Shown piece by piece: positions 54,804-64,000 of a stretch of DNA of 64,000 bases. Under the pieces are notes generated by a model. It was not told the origin of the DNA. It saw only the letters and a list, made by a program, of their open reading frames with translations, and ran no database searches. The position numbers and the translations under genes were made by a program. This DNA comes from Xanthostigma xanthostigma (lineage: Eukaryota > Arthropoda > Insecta > Raphidioptera > Raphidiidae), in contig OY754472.1 in assembly GCA_963575645.1 (NCBI GenBank), positions 2,046,001-2,110,000 of the forward strand, in the 5' to 3' direction. The stretch's first letter is position 1; every line of letters begins with the position of its first letter.

Positions 54804-54884
54804 GTAAGTAAAAATATTGAACAACAGACTCCGATTTTTATATCGCGTGCTCTCATTTTTAATACATTTTTGTTTATTTTTCAG

Positions 54885-54961
54885 ATGACGCAACTCGTGT
54901 AATACTTTCAAAACTTCCGAACGATCCATTTTCAGATTACATCAACGCAAATTATATTGAT
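54885..54961 (+). CDS. RPTP exon 24: PTP D1
   Basis: TTATTTTTCAG acceptor, ATTGAT|GTAAAT donor. Encodes DATRVILSKLPNDPFSDYIN and ANYID. Confidence 0.95.
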
Positions 54962-55034
54962 GTAAATTATCTGATTTTTAAACCTTCCAATAGCGCTTAC
55001 TTTTAATTTTGATAACATACATAAATCATTTCAG

Positions 55035-55169
55035 GGCTACCAAGCCAAAAATGCCTACATAGCTACACAGGGACCCAAACCAAAAACGGTAAATGATTTT
55101 TGGAGGATGGTGTGGCAAGAAAATTGCAAGTACATAATTATGTTAACAAATTTGGAAGAAAAGAATAAG
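55035..55169 (+). CDS. RPTP exon 25: PTP D1
   Basis: ATCATTTCAG acceptor, AATAAG|GTATTT donor. Encodes [20 protein letters not shown] and [12 protein letters not shown], core PTP motifs. Confidence 0.96.
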
Positions 55170-55234
55170 GTATTTATTGATTTTAATTTCTTTTAACGTT
55201 TTCAGTCAGTTCTTTGATTAAAACTACGTTTTAG

Positions 55235-55503
55235 AAAAAATGTGAACAATATTGGCCAAACATCAACGAATTTGCGACGTATGGAGAAATAACAATACAT
55301 CAAGAAAAAACTGAGGTTCACGCTGACTACATTTCTCGATTTTTCAAAGTGTCACAAAGTGATAAAGGAACTCGAACGGTTGAACAACTACACTTCACTT
55401 CTTGGCCCGATCATGGAGTACCATTGTATCCAAAATCATTGGTACCGTTCCTGAAACGTATCGTCGAAATGCCATTAAATCCTCCAATCATTGTTCATTG
55501 CAG
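55235..55503 (+). CDS. RPTP exon 26: PTP D1 with WPD loop and catalytic Cys
   Basis: ACGTTTTAG acceptor, TGCAG|GTAATT donor. Encodes CEQYWPNINEFATYGEITI, the WPD loop FTSWPDHGVPLYP with the general-acid Asp, and IIVHC with the nucleophile Cys codon at 55499-55501. The P-loop is completed by the next exon. Confidence 0.97.
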
Positions 55504-56008
55504 GTAATTCTATTTATGTTATCTTAACCGTAAAATGTAAGCATATTTAATATCTATTCTTGATTTTTTTAAATAATAAAGTTGCAGTATTTTCAATTGA
55601 TCAATAATTAAAGCACATTAGATGAAAATATTGCATCAATAATAAATAAAACTGAAAATTTGTCTTTTTAAACATTTTTTTTTCGACAGGTTCTTAAGAC
55701 TTCGATTTTCCATTAGGAATTTTGTAAAAAAGCGAAGGAAGTTTTAATATTATAATTTTTCTGAAGTTAATCATTTAAAAGTGAAATGCATCCTTTTTCG
55801 ATTTCAATCGGCAGTTGGGACGAAAGAGTGAAAGAATCGTTTCTACTCTCTCTGTCAAAGCGCCATACCCACTCTACATACTCAGTTACAAATTCCACAT
55901 AATCTTTTCCTAATCCTGAAATTATAAAACCGTCAACAATTACTAGAACTTAAGAAGTTTCACTTCTAACGCCCGAGAGTCTCACGCATATTTTTTTTTG
56001 TATTTAAG

Positions 56009-56144
56009 TGCCGGAGTTGGAAGAACAGGGACAATAATTCTGTGTGACATCTGTTTGAGAATGGCCGCCGAGGAGAACGCTCTTGATGCACTGCATTATT
56101 TAAAAGAAATCAGAGAGCAAAGATCTAACTTAGTAGACAACATA
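56009..56144 (+). CDS. RPTP exon 27: PTP D1 P-loop end
   Basis: TTTGTATTTAAG acceptor, ACATA|GTATGT donor. Encodes SAGVGRTGTIILCDICLRM and REQRSNLVDNI, completing HCSAGVGRTG with the catalytic Arg. The pyrimidine tract lies at the edge of a dispersed repeat. Confidence 0.96.
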
Positions 56145-56448
56145 GTATGTAGAAATTGTAAAGATTACTCTCATGCTTTTGCACCGTAAGCCCCAAAAAA
56201 CCAAACAATCGTTAATGTTTCATCAACTAGTCTTTCCAAATAATTGCTCTTCAGTGTCAACGTCTAGAATGCACTCTCTAATTGAAGTAAATTAAAATAT
56301 TATAAATCCGGCAGTCAGAGGACATTAGACTGTTAGAATAATTTTCATTAATATCTATTCAGTATAAAAATGTAATATTAGATTTTAATGTAGAACGTGT
56401 TAGGGAGTGTTTCAATGACTGCGAAGTATGATGCATATCTAATTTCAG

Positions 56449-56904
56449 GACCAGTATAAATTAGTCCATCTCGTTCTCGTCGAAAGTTTGTTGACTAAAC
56501 CTACATCTTTTCCCTGCAATGAAGACTTTGAGCAAACAATAAATAAATTAATCAAAGACGGAACAGTAAAAACTCAAATGGATACAATTGATGCAAACTC
56601 CTGGCAAGATATAGCAATGCGATCCAAGGCGTCGTTTAAGAAGACAGCAGAGAATCGACCCAAAAACCGTTTCCAGAATATTTTACCGGACAGTGCTGGT
56701 CGTGTGTTCATATCTCGTTGGCCTCTGAGAGACGAGCATTCTGATTATATAAATGCTGTCACAGTCGATGGATTCCGAGTACCTGATCAATTCATTGTTA
56801 CTCAGCAACCGCTTCCGAATACAGTGGTCGATTTCTGGCGTCTTGTACAAGAACAAAAAGCGTCTGTTATTGTTTCGCTTAACAATATTCTATCGGATGA
56901 TGAC
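56449..56904 (+). CDS. RPTP exon 28: end of D1 and start of PTP D2
   Basis: TAATTTCAG acceptor, GATGAC|GTAAGC donor. Encodes DQYKLVHLVLVESLLTKPT (end of D1), then KNRFQNILPDSAGRVFIS, DYINAVTVDGF and VVDFWRLVQEQKASVIVSL of D2. Confidence 0.96.
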
Positions 56905-57144
56905 GTAAGCATAGAAAAATAATACAAATGAAGAGTTTTAAGATGTCCTCCACTCCATGTTTCGATATCTCCAATTTGATCGTTTTTATTCTCTTATTTT
57001 AACAACAATTACCTCAAATTTCTTTTTATAGTCATTTAATTTTGACGTTATTTAAATTATTGATGTTGTCCTGGATATCTGATAATAATCCTCTTGGAAT
57101 CATTTTTAAATTAAAAAAATATAACCGTAAAAATACTATTTCAG

Positions 57145-57282
57145 ACGACATTGGAATTCTGGCCAGCTGAAGACGATAAACTAGCTCCGGTACCGTATCT
57201 AAAAATAAAACATGTAGAAACTGTACGCACCCATTTCTTTGATTTAATAACTGTAAAAATGACAGAGAAATCACCTGACGTC
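57145..57282 (+). CDS. RPTP exon 29: PTP D2
   Basis: TACTATTTCAG acceptor, GACGTC|GTAAGT donor. Encodes TLEFWPAEDDKLAPVPYLKI and FFDLITVKMTEKS. Confidence 0.93.
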
Positions 57283-57626
57283 GTAAGTAAACCAAATATA
57301 TGTAAAGCTATTAATCCATGTCTAATTGTGTACTGGGTACGTAAGGTGATTGCGCGACCGAAAGTACCTTCTTTTCATAGTAGTCAATAAACCACTTTCC
57401 AAAAAGTGTGACCCTTTGAAAAAATATTCCGGTCACGACTGAATTTTCGACGATTTTTCCGACAGTCGTGTTAAATCAAACTATTCAATGATTACGCTAT
57501 TTTTACTTTTTCTAACGCAAAGACGCGCAACTACTTGGTTGCCTAAGGGTTTCCCCAGCCTTAAATCCGGTCCAAAAAAATCTATAATTGCCCCGCATTA
57601 ATTAAGATATTATTTGATTGATTTAG

Positions 57627-57784
57627 GATAAACAAACTGTCAGAACAATGATAAAAATCCTTCAAGTTAACCAATGGGAACCAGGCAATGTTCTTCCTTC
57701 TGGAGAAGTTGATGATTTAATTAGCTTATGGAGAGAAACACAAAAATGTTTTAGTGGAAATGGACCTATTATTGTTACTTGTCA
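57627..57784 (+). CDS. RPTP exon 30: PTP D2, altered WPD and P-loop start
   Basis: GATTGATTTAG acceptor, TGTCA|GTGAGT donor. Encodes VRTMIKILQVNQWEPGNVLP, where WEPGN replaces WPDHG, and GPIIVTC with a Cys (57780-57782) at the nucleophile position. Confidence 0.94.
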
Positions 57785-58182
57785 GTGAGTATCTCTGTTC
57801 TTTATTTTAATGAAATTATAACAAACTACTTTAATATTATTTAGGCGTTGCATAAACATTTCTTTTGCAAAACTTTTTCTCTTAGCAGAAAATTCTCAAA
57901 ATTGTAAGTTATGCCATTGCAGGTAAGAATGAACCAATGAATTAGCAGGTTAATACCAAACAGGCTCAAAAAGTTGTAGTGAAGTCTCAGGGGCTTCAAA
58001 AAAAACCTAACAGATTTTTTTTTCTTCTCTGTCTACATTTTGTTAACCAATCGAAAATATATTATTCTTTAAAAAAAACCTCAACAAGAGGTAACACTTA
58101 ATATCTTCAAATGTTTAATCCGTCACTGAGGAATAAGAAAACAGTGTTTTAGTGTTCTGCAATCGTAATGTTAAAATTTCAG

Positions 58183-58318
58183 CGATGGTTCAACAGCTTG
58201 TGGCCTATTCGTGGCGTTGTCTTTCGTCATCGAAAAAATTAAATTGGAACAGGAGTGCGACGTGTGTTTGGCAGTGAGGACGATTCGACGCAACAGACAA
58301 CAGCTTGTGCGCAGTCAG
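58183..58318 (+). CDS. RPTP exon 31: PTP D2, inactive P-loop
   Basis: AAAATTTCAG acceptor, AGTCAG|GTAAGG donor. Completes CHDGSTACG in place of CSAGVGRTG: the essential Arg is Ala, so D2 should not hydrolyse phosphotyrosine. Continues VIEKIKLEQECDVCLAVRTI. Confidence 0.95.
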
Positions 58319-58382
58319 GTAAGGAATTAAGAATTCGAAAGCGTGTCAATACTTTATTTATGTTTCTTTCTTTCTTTCGCAG

Positions 58383-58475
58383 GAACAGTTCAAGTTTCTC
58401 TACAAAACAGCAGTGAGTTTCGTGGATAGTTTTGAGCATTACTCGAATTTTCAACCCACAGTTAATAACAATTAA
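58383..58475 (+). CDS. RPTP exon 32: C-terminus
   Basis: TTCTTTCGCAG acceptor; TAA at 58473-58475. Encodes EQFKFLYKTAVSFVDSFEHY and the tail SNFQPTVNNN. Confidence 0.95.
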   Translation, partial: EQFKFLYKTAVSFVDSFEHYSNFQPTVNNN

Positions 58476-58640
58476 GATATAGGTATAAGATATAATTATT
58501 TTTGTGAATTAATGTAAGAAATGCTTTATTATTGAATAAAATATATTATTGTTAAATAAAATATATAAATGTAATACATTTATGATATCAAAGATTTAGA
58601 AATAAAGACGCCAATAATCAAATACATTTGTAAAATGATC
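58476..58640 (+). other. RPTP 3' UTR with AATAAA signals
   Basis: AATAAA at 58535-58540 and 58555-58560, 60-85 bases after the stop, gives a short 3' UTR. Confidence 0.65.
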
Positions 58641-58815
58641 AGGATCATAACTAGCTTTTTTGGAGCCCTGGGACCTCCTACAAAATTTTATGAATTAAAT
58701 AAAGCTACACATTTCCTCAAAATAATAGTTTTATCCAGTAGTGCAACCAGAAAAACAAATTTTGGAGGGAGCTAAAGAGCTAGGTATGTTCCATTGATTT
58801 CTACGAACAGTTTTT
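58640..58815. repeat. Dispersed repeat shared with 38541-38800
   Basis: GAATTAAATAAAGCTAC, AAAATAATAGTTTTATCCAG and AGAAAAACAAATTTTGGAGG match the earlier copy in order and strand. Confidence 0.6.
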
Positions 58816-59110
58816 AAATTTACATGTGCCCCACCCCTGATCTCTTGGTATCAATATCCAGGCTCGCATCTTTGTGTATAATTAGGAGAGCTAGCCCGGG
58901 TACTATTTCTCCTGTTCCATTGAGGCACGCATCCAAGATTTTACTCTGCGTATTAAGGCATATCAGCCTATCGACCTCAATTAGAGCTGTGGTCATATCG
59001 TCCTTACTCACACGGGTGGATATGAACCTGAATTTTGAAGTGTATTTAAATATCGAAGCAACATTTGCAGGGCTGTATCTCCACGGGTCCTGTTAAATTC
59101 GGCGTCTCGT
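58816..59110 (-). other. Possible coding remnant of a repeat
   Basis: The minus frame 58820-59011 (MTTALIEVDRLICLNTQSKI, LDACLNGTGEIVPGL) is well-composed protein sequence but I do not recognise it. No start context or neighbouring exon; a retrotransposon ORF1 relic is one possibility. Confidence 0.3.
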
Positions 59111-59159
59111 TTTCTGTAAGTATTCCGAATTTCAAAAGGATCCGTTCAATATTCCAATG

Positions 59160-59768
59160 TTCGAGTTTTAACTAAGTAGATTAACCCCCCATTAGGGGAT
59201 GAATTATCAAAAATCCTTTCTTAGTGCTCACTTACGTTATATAAGGAACTCCTGTGCTAAATTTCATGCATCTAGACCCCCTGATTTAGGCTGTGCGTTG
59301 TCTGTCACAGCCTTTAGACAAAGTGAAAAAAAGTAACATACTGCAAATTTCTACAAAACGTAAATATCAAAAATTTGCTATCCAGCTCCCAGAAGCAGTT
59401 AGATGTATTTATAGAGAACAAAGCAACACTTTTTACTGCAAATTTCTACAAAACGTGAATATCAGAATTTTGCTATCCAGCTCCCAGAAGTAGTTAGAGG
59501 TATTTCTAGCGAATAGAACTAGACAAAACAGTTGCATAATAGTTTTTTTACTCACACCACAATTTGCCGTCTGTAATGACAATCAGACTGTTATCTAATG
59601 AATTATATTTTTAAAATTTTTACCCATTTCACAGTCAGGGCCGGACTAATCCACTTTGGCCTTTTTGAAATCTGAAAAATAGTTAAAAAAATGAAATTCA
59701 AATATTTCCTTTTTTAGAGTGTTAAAAAGAATTCAAAATTATCGGAAAAATTAGTTTTTAGTAAAGTA
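59160..59768. repeat. Partial unit of a tandem repeat array
   Basis: Shares GTTTTAACTAAGTAGATTAA, GCTATCCAGCTCCCAGAAG and CAGGGCCGGACTAATCC with the two full units that follow. The CTATCCAGCTCCCAGAAG block occurs twice here (about 59379 and 59471). Confidence 0.7.
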
Positions 59769-59781
59769 AACCCACCGGTTT

Positions 59782-59858
59782 AGGCCTAGCACACATGAAG
59801 AGCGTTCAACGCGCGTTGGGCCAACGCGCGTTGAACGCTCTTCATGTGTGCTAGGCCT
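59782..59858. repeat. 77-bp perfect palindrome
   Basis: Two 38-base arms starting AGGCCTAGCACACATGAAG meet at G59820; the centre reads AACGCGCGTTGGGCC then the complement. It is absent from the other units of the array, so it is an insertion. Confidence 0.93.
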
Positions 59859-60185
59859 TAGGCTGTGCATTGATCAGTCAATGTTAGAGTTTTAACTAAG
59901 TAGATTAACCACTTCCACCTTATATAAGGAACTCGTGTACCAAATTTCAATGCTCTAGAATCTAGATCCACCGGTTTAGGCAGTGCGTTGTCTATCAGCC
60001 TTTAGAGGGAAGAAAAAGTGAAAAAAGTAACACATTTTACTGCAAAAGTCTACAAAACGTAAATATCCGAAATTTGCTATCCAGCTCCCAGAAGCAGTTA
60101 GGAGGTATTTATATTGACTAAAGCAAGACGTCAGACTGTTATCTAATAAATTATATTTTAAAAATTTTAACCCATTCCACAGTCA

Positions 60186-60418
60186 GGGTCGGACTAATCC
60201 ACTTTGGCCTTTTTGAAATCTGAATAATAGTTAAAAAAATGAAATTCAAATATTTCCTTTTTTAGAGTGTTAAAAAGAATTCAAAATTATCGGAAAAATT
60301 AGTTTTTAGTAAAAAGAAACATAAGAACGCATTTTCTTTAATTTTAGAGTAACCATATAAAAAGCAACACATTTTCATTTTTATTTGTTTTATTTGTCTA
60401 TACAATAATCCGGCCCTG
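60186..60418. mobile_element. hAT-like MITE (CAGGGYCGGACTAATCC)
   Basis: CAGGGTCGGACTAATCCACT at the left, and ATAATCCGGCCCTG at the right. A copy in the second unit is at 61754-62096 and the left end alone at 59637. I could not confirm a target duplication. Confidence 0.6.
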
Positions 60419-60846
60419 AACACAAGTATTCCAAATTATTCTATTGTATAATAGTTTTAAAATTCGACTTTGACGAATTATAAACAAGTAAGTATAATCA
60501 TAATTAATTTGGTACCAAAACAGTTTTTTTTTATATTTTTGTGGATATTTAAAATTTAAAGTTGAAATAAAAACATCAAAATATATCACTTCAGTGCTAA
60601 ATCTATTAAATTAAAATAGATGTTATGCATGCATAATAAAGCATGATAAAGAAACAAAACAGGAGTTAATGTTTTAGCTTTCCAAGTCTAAATATTTCAA
60701 AAATGGAAAATTACAGATATGACCTCTTGATTTTAGGACTGCAGTATAAGCAGCATTCGACATTACGCAATCTTAAAAATTCGACAGTCAATAATATAAA
60801 CACAAAAGTATCAGGCGCGCAGCTAAATAATAATTTTATACATAAA

Positions 60847-60930
60847 CTAGCTGTTACCCGCGACTTCGTCCGCGTTGAATTTATGTTTGCTAGCATGGCA
60901 TATTTGAATGTATACTATTTGCGGCCATAA
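60847..60930 (-). mobile_element. Helitron-type 3' end
   Basis: On the minus strand CGCGGACGAAGTCGCGGGTA is a GC hairpin followed by ACAG and CTAG|T. The same end recurs at 62511; a related one (CTAG, 61191) has GGCTTCGCCCGCGATGG. The 5' ends are not located. Confidence 0.55.
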
Positions 60931-61414
60931 CTTTTAAGCTTAACATCTCAGAGATAAAGACGTTCAAATGTTGCATTACAACGGTGTTTAAACACACTTC
61001 AAATGGCCACATTTTTTTTTATTTGGAATGTCATTTCCTGCGTTAGTATAAGCCGCGTGATCCTAAAAAGCGAGTTATTAAAAAATGTCGAAAATCGACT
61101 AAATACGAGAAAATTTCCTTAGTCGTAGGTTTTTGGATAATTTTGGAAAATCTCTCGGAACCGATTTAAATTCGGTAGACTTTTAGAGAACTAGCTGCTG
61201 TTCCCCCCTTGGCTTCGCCCGCGATGGAGATGAAACACAATAGCAACAACAGTAGTGACTGTGTGTTGTCCATCAGTACATATTAGCCCTCTAAGGAGAT
61301 AAATTTTCAAAAATCCTTTAGGAATGCTCACTAACGCCATATAGGGGACTTCTGTGCAAAATTGCATGCATCTAGACCCTTCGGTTTAGACTGGTCCGTT
61401 GTACGGTCAGTCCA

Positions 61415-62615
61415 ATGTTAGAGTTGTAACCAAGTCCCCTTAGGGGATGAATTTTCTAAAATCATTTTCGAGTACACAGCTACGTTAAATAAGGAACCCC
61501 TGAGCAAAATTTTATGCATTTAGACCCAACGGTTTTAGGCAGAGCCGTTGTCTGTCAGCCTTTAGAGGGTTTAAAAAAGTGAAAAAAGTAACATTTTGAC
61601 TGTAAAATTTCTACGAAACGTAAATATCAAAAATTTGCTATCCAGCTCCCAGAAGCAGTTAGGAGGTATTTATAGCAAATAAAGCAAGACGTCAGACTGT
61701 TATTTAATCAATTATATTTTTAAAATTTTAACCCATTCTACAATCAGGGCGGCAGGGCCGGACTAATCCACTTTGGCCTTTTTGAAATCTGAATAATAGT
61801 TGAAAAAAGGAAATTCAAATATTTCTTTTTTTAGAGTGTATAAAAAGAATTCTAAATTATCGGAAAAATTAGTTTTTAGTAAAAAGAAACATAAAAACAC
61901 ATTCCCTTTAGATTTTAGAATAACCATATAAAAAGCAACACATTTTTATTTATTTTTTTTTATACACAGTTGTCCGACAGCAAAGTAAACTATCTTGTTT
62001 ATAAATCTGTTCAAAATAGACAGTTTGACCGGGTCCTTCTAAAAACTGTCCCCTAGACATTTGTCTCATTTGTCTATACAATAATCCGGCCCTGAACACA
62101 GTATTCCATATTATTACCTATTGCATAATAGTTTTAAAATTCGACTTTGACAAAGTATACACAACCAGGTATAACAATAATTAATACAACATTAATAAAA
62201 CAGTTTTTTTTTTTTGTATTTTTGTAGATATTTAAAATTGAGATAAAACATCAAAATATACCACTTCTGTGTTAAATCTATTTAATTTAAATAGATATTA
62301 TGCATGCATAATAAGTTTGATAAAGAAACAAAAGAGGAATTAATGTTTCAGCTTTTCAAGTCTAATATTTCAAAACTATAAAATTACAGACATGACTTGG
62401 TTTAGTAATGCGGTATACGCAGCATTCAACATTACGCAATCTTTAAAAATTCGTCAGTCAATAATATAAACACAAAAGTATCAGGCGCACATCTATTAAT
62501 AATTTTATAACTAGCTGTTACCTGCGACTTCGTCCGCATTAAATTTATGTTTGTGAGCTTGATATATTTGAATGTATATTATTTGCAGTCAGAACTTTTA
62601 AGCTTAACATTTCCG
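61415..62615. repeat. Tandem duplication unit 2 (about 1.2 kb)
   Basis: Direct repeat of 59869-60950, with an extra segment near 61940-62070 (TGTCCGACAGCAAAGTAAAC) not in unit 1. Divergence of several percent shows that the duplication is not an assembly duplicate. Confidence 0.85.
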
Positions 62616-62624
62616 TTTGGATAT

Positions 62625-62846
62625 ATTTTTGACGTGATAACGTCTTATAAATTGATTAAACACCGGCTGCACGCACGAAAAAGTGTCACGTTCCGCCTGA
62701 GCCTGAGCGTGCAAGCGAGAGCGCGGTATAAGCGATAGAGAGGCACGATCGGCCCAAGCGTCGGCTTGTACGCATTTCAATGTTTCTTTATGACGTTATC
62801 ACGTAAAACTATCGTCCGTAAACCGACTTTACAGACAACCAATTTT
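62625..62846 (-). mobile_element. Family X element, short form
   Basis: Minus-strand copy of 27434-27688 with the same start (TTGGTTGTCTGTAAAGTCGG at 62846) and end (GACGTTATCACGTCAAAAA). Similarity is very high over the whole length, implying recent movement or conversion. It interrupts unit 2 of the tandem array at its right edge. Confidence 0.85.
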
Positions 62847-63776
62847 GTTTTTTGTTTTGTTTTGCAGAATTGTTCCAAACACCTGTCAATATAATCTCAA
62901 GATCACATTTTGTTTTCTCTATAATTAAAAAAGCGCTGTGTCAAGGTCATAGGGGCCCCATTATCCTAATGTGCTCTGGGTTTCCAAAAAAATTTAACTC
63001 GAAAAAAAAACATACTGAGTTTAAAAAAAAAACTCGCTCCTAGGCTGTGGCTTAGGTTGGCCTGTGTGCAATTTTTGGAGTTCTCATCAAGCTGTATGAC
63101 GTAAAATAGAACTAGTTTAAATTGTTTGGAGGAAGTAGGTATATTGAGCTATCGTCACGCTATAGACCACTGCGGTTAGTGCGATAAGTAATGGTTTTTT
63201 TACTAAGTGGTTTGCTTTTATCCTTGAATATTTTTAACGAGTGCATTTCATCTACACTTACTTATGTGTAAATAAAAAATGATATTCAATTCGGTCAGTA
63301 TTCTGAAAAAATTAGACAGTAAAATAGAAAAAAGGAACAAATAAATAACAGAAGCAATTATTTGAAGAGTTGATATTATTTTCTGTGAATGTTTGAAAGG
63401 ACTTGCTATTATCTCATTAAGGTAAACGACAATAATATTAAACAAATAATTCTTTTTTTTTGCACGACTTCTTGCCTATACAGCGGCAGTAAAATGACCA
63501 ATTTTACACTCGTGCGTAAAGTAAAACAAAAGAAATGCGATTCGCCAATCTAATAGTAATGTCTCTGTTAGTTGAAAATTAAATCTATATGAGCGACAAA
63601 GATGGTAAAGTAGGCGTTGTCTGATACATAAATATCATGCATGATAATTTTATGATTTGTATCTAGGCGTCATAGAATATTAATTTACACACTTGATACA
63701 TAACCTATTATTTTTATCATTTTATAAATAATCAGACGCGGGTGTGAACTTAGTGAATAAAAAAAAAAATAATAAA
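62847..63776. other. Intergenic DNA, no gene recognised
   Basis: AT-rich, with short unremarkable ORFs (62852 plus, 63248 minus). Nothing to support a gene. Confidence 0.4.
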
Positions 63777-64000
63777 TTCAAAAAAACTAAAACCCGACTA
63801 CCGAAAAAAATGAAACAAGAAAATATTCTCATCTGAGGATAGCCATGGCCATATTATGCCACCTACCCTAACATATCATTACATTAACGAAATTTTGAAT
63901 TTTGACGAGAATCGAGATTTTTTTTCATAATGGACGAAATTGGATAATCTCCCCGGATCTTTATCATTCGGTAGAGACGACAGTAGTGGAGCTTTTAGTT
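63777..64000 (+). mobile_element. TIR MITE (ACTAAAACCCGA family), cut by window end
   Basis: AAAAAACTAAAACCCGACTA, ACAAGAAAATATTCTCATC, TGAGGATAGCC and CACCTACCCTAACA match the left half of 23336-23580. The right arm is not reached. Confidence 0.75.

Larger units (their letters stand above)
39748..58475 (+). other. Gene span: receptor-type protein tyrosine phosphatase, 32 coding exons
   Basis: The visible protein is about 1,849 residues. Approximate domains: farnesoic-acid-methyltransferase-like beta domain 20-217, second beta module 218-330, Cys-containing linker to 373, EGF-like module 374-418, about seven FN3-like modules 419-1150, transmembrane helix 1160-1182, juxtamembrane tail to 1260, PTP domain D1 1265-1525 (WPDHGVP, HCSAGVGRTG), PTP domain D2 1560-1830 (C-X5-A, inactive). 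Every intron is GT/AG and every junction keeps frame. D1 would dephosphorylate phosphotyrosine on cytoplasmic targets under control of the extracellular part; ligand unknown. I cannot name the subfamily. The first, signal-peptide exon is unresolved. Confidence 0.93.
59869..60950. repeat. Tandem duplication unit 1 (about 1.1 kb)
   Basis: It runs colinearly with 61415-62615 through about 25 shared blocks, including CAGAAGCAGTTAGGAGGTAT, TCAGACTGTTATCTAATAAA, ATCCGGCCCTGAACACA, TTATGCATGCATAATAAA and CTAGCTGTTACCCGCGACTT. It contains a hAT-like element (about 60186-60418) and, at 60847, a minus-strand Helitron-type end. Confidence 0.85.

Noticed and set aside
1-64000. CRISPR arrays, riboswitches, operons or bacterial islands
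   Set aside because: All coding evidence is intron-bearing and eukaryotic; spaced repeats here are transposon arms or degenerate tandems.

Overview
This window looks like AT-rich insect chromosomal DNA, most probably from a moth or butterfly. Two long, many-exon genes lie on the + strand, with clear GT/AG splice sites and matching reading-frame phases. Introns and spacers are packed with non-autonomous Helitrons, TTAA-flanked and TIR/foldback MITEs, hAT and mariner/pogo derivatives and decayed LINE 3' ends. No CRISPR array, bacterial gene or intact autonomous transposon was seen. The lepidopteran assignment is inferred from repeat families, not from a marker gene.

Layout. 1-5690: repeats (inverted Helitron copies, a TIR element with a MITE nested in it, a foldback MITE, a LINE 3' end, a pogo-like fragment). 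5695-5987: candidate core promoter and untranslated first exon. 12954-31266: cGMP-dependent protein kinase (PKG, foraging-like). It has a large 5' coding exon of about 638 codons (Ser/Arg/Asn-rich with degenerate RQRNPSEQ repeats), a 9.5-kb repeat-filled intron, then five exons covering most of the two cyclic-nucleotide-binding domains, the AGC kinase domain and the C-terminal tail. The exon that should encode the first half of the CNB-A domain was not found. 31.3-39.7 kb: the PKG 3' UTR, a 3.5-kb pair of inverted arms, several MITEs and a TTAA-flanked element.

39748-58475: a receptor-type protein tyrosine phosphatase in 32 exons, phase-consistent throughout and about 1,849 visible residues. 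The order is a farnesoic-acid-O-methyltransferase-like beta domain, a second beta module, an EGF-like module, about seven fibronectin III-like modules, one transmembrane helix, a catalytic PTP domain (WPDHGVP, HCSAGVGRTG) and a second PTP domain that has lost the catalytic Arg. The signal-peptide exon is unresolved.

58.5-64 kb: repeats, including a tandemly duplicated unit of about 1.1 kb that carries hAT-like and Helitron-like ends. The two genes are not an operon. PKG would act downstream of cGMP as a cytosolic Ser/Thr kinase, and the phosphatase at the plasma membrane; nothing in the sequence links them functionally. All repeat-family names rest on terminal motifs, target-site duplications and copies inside this window only.
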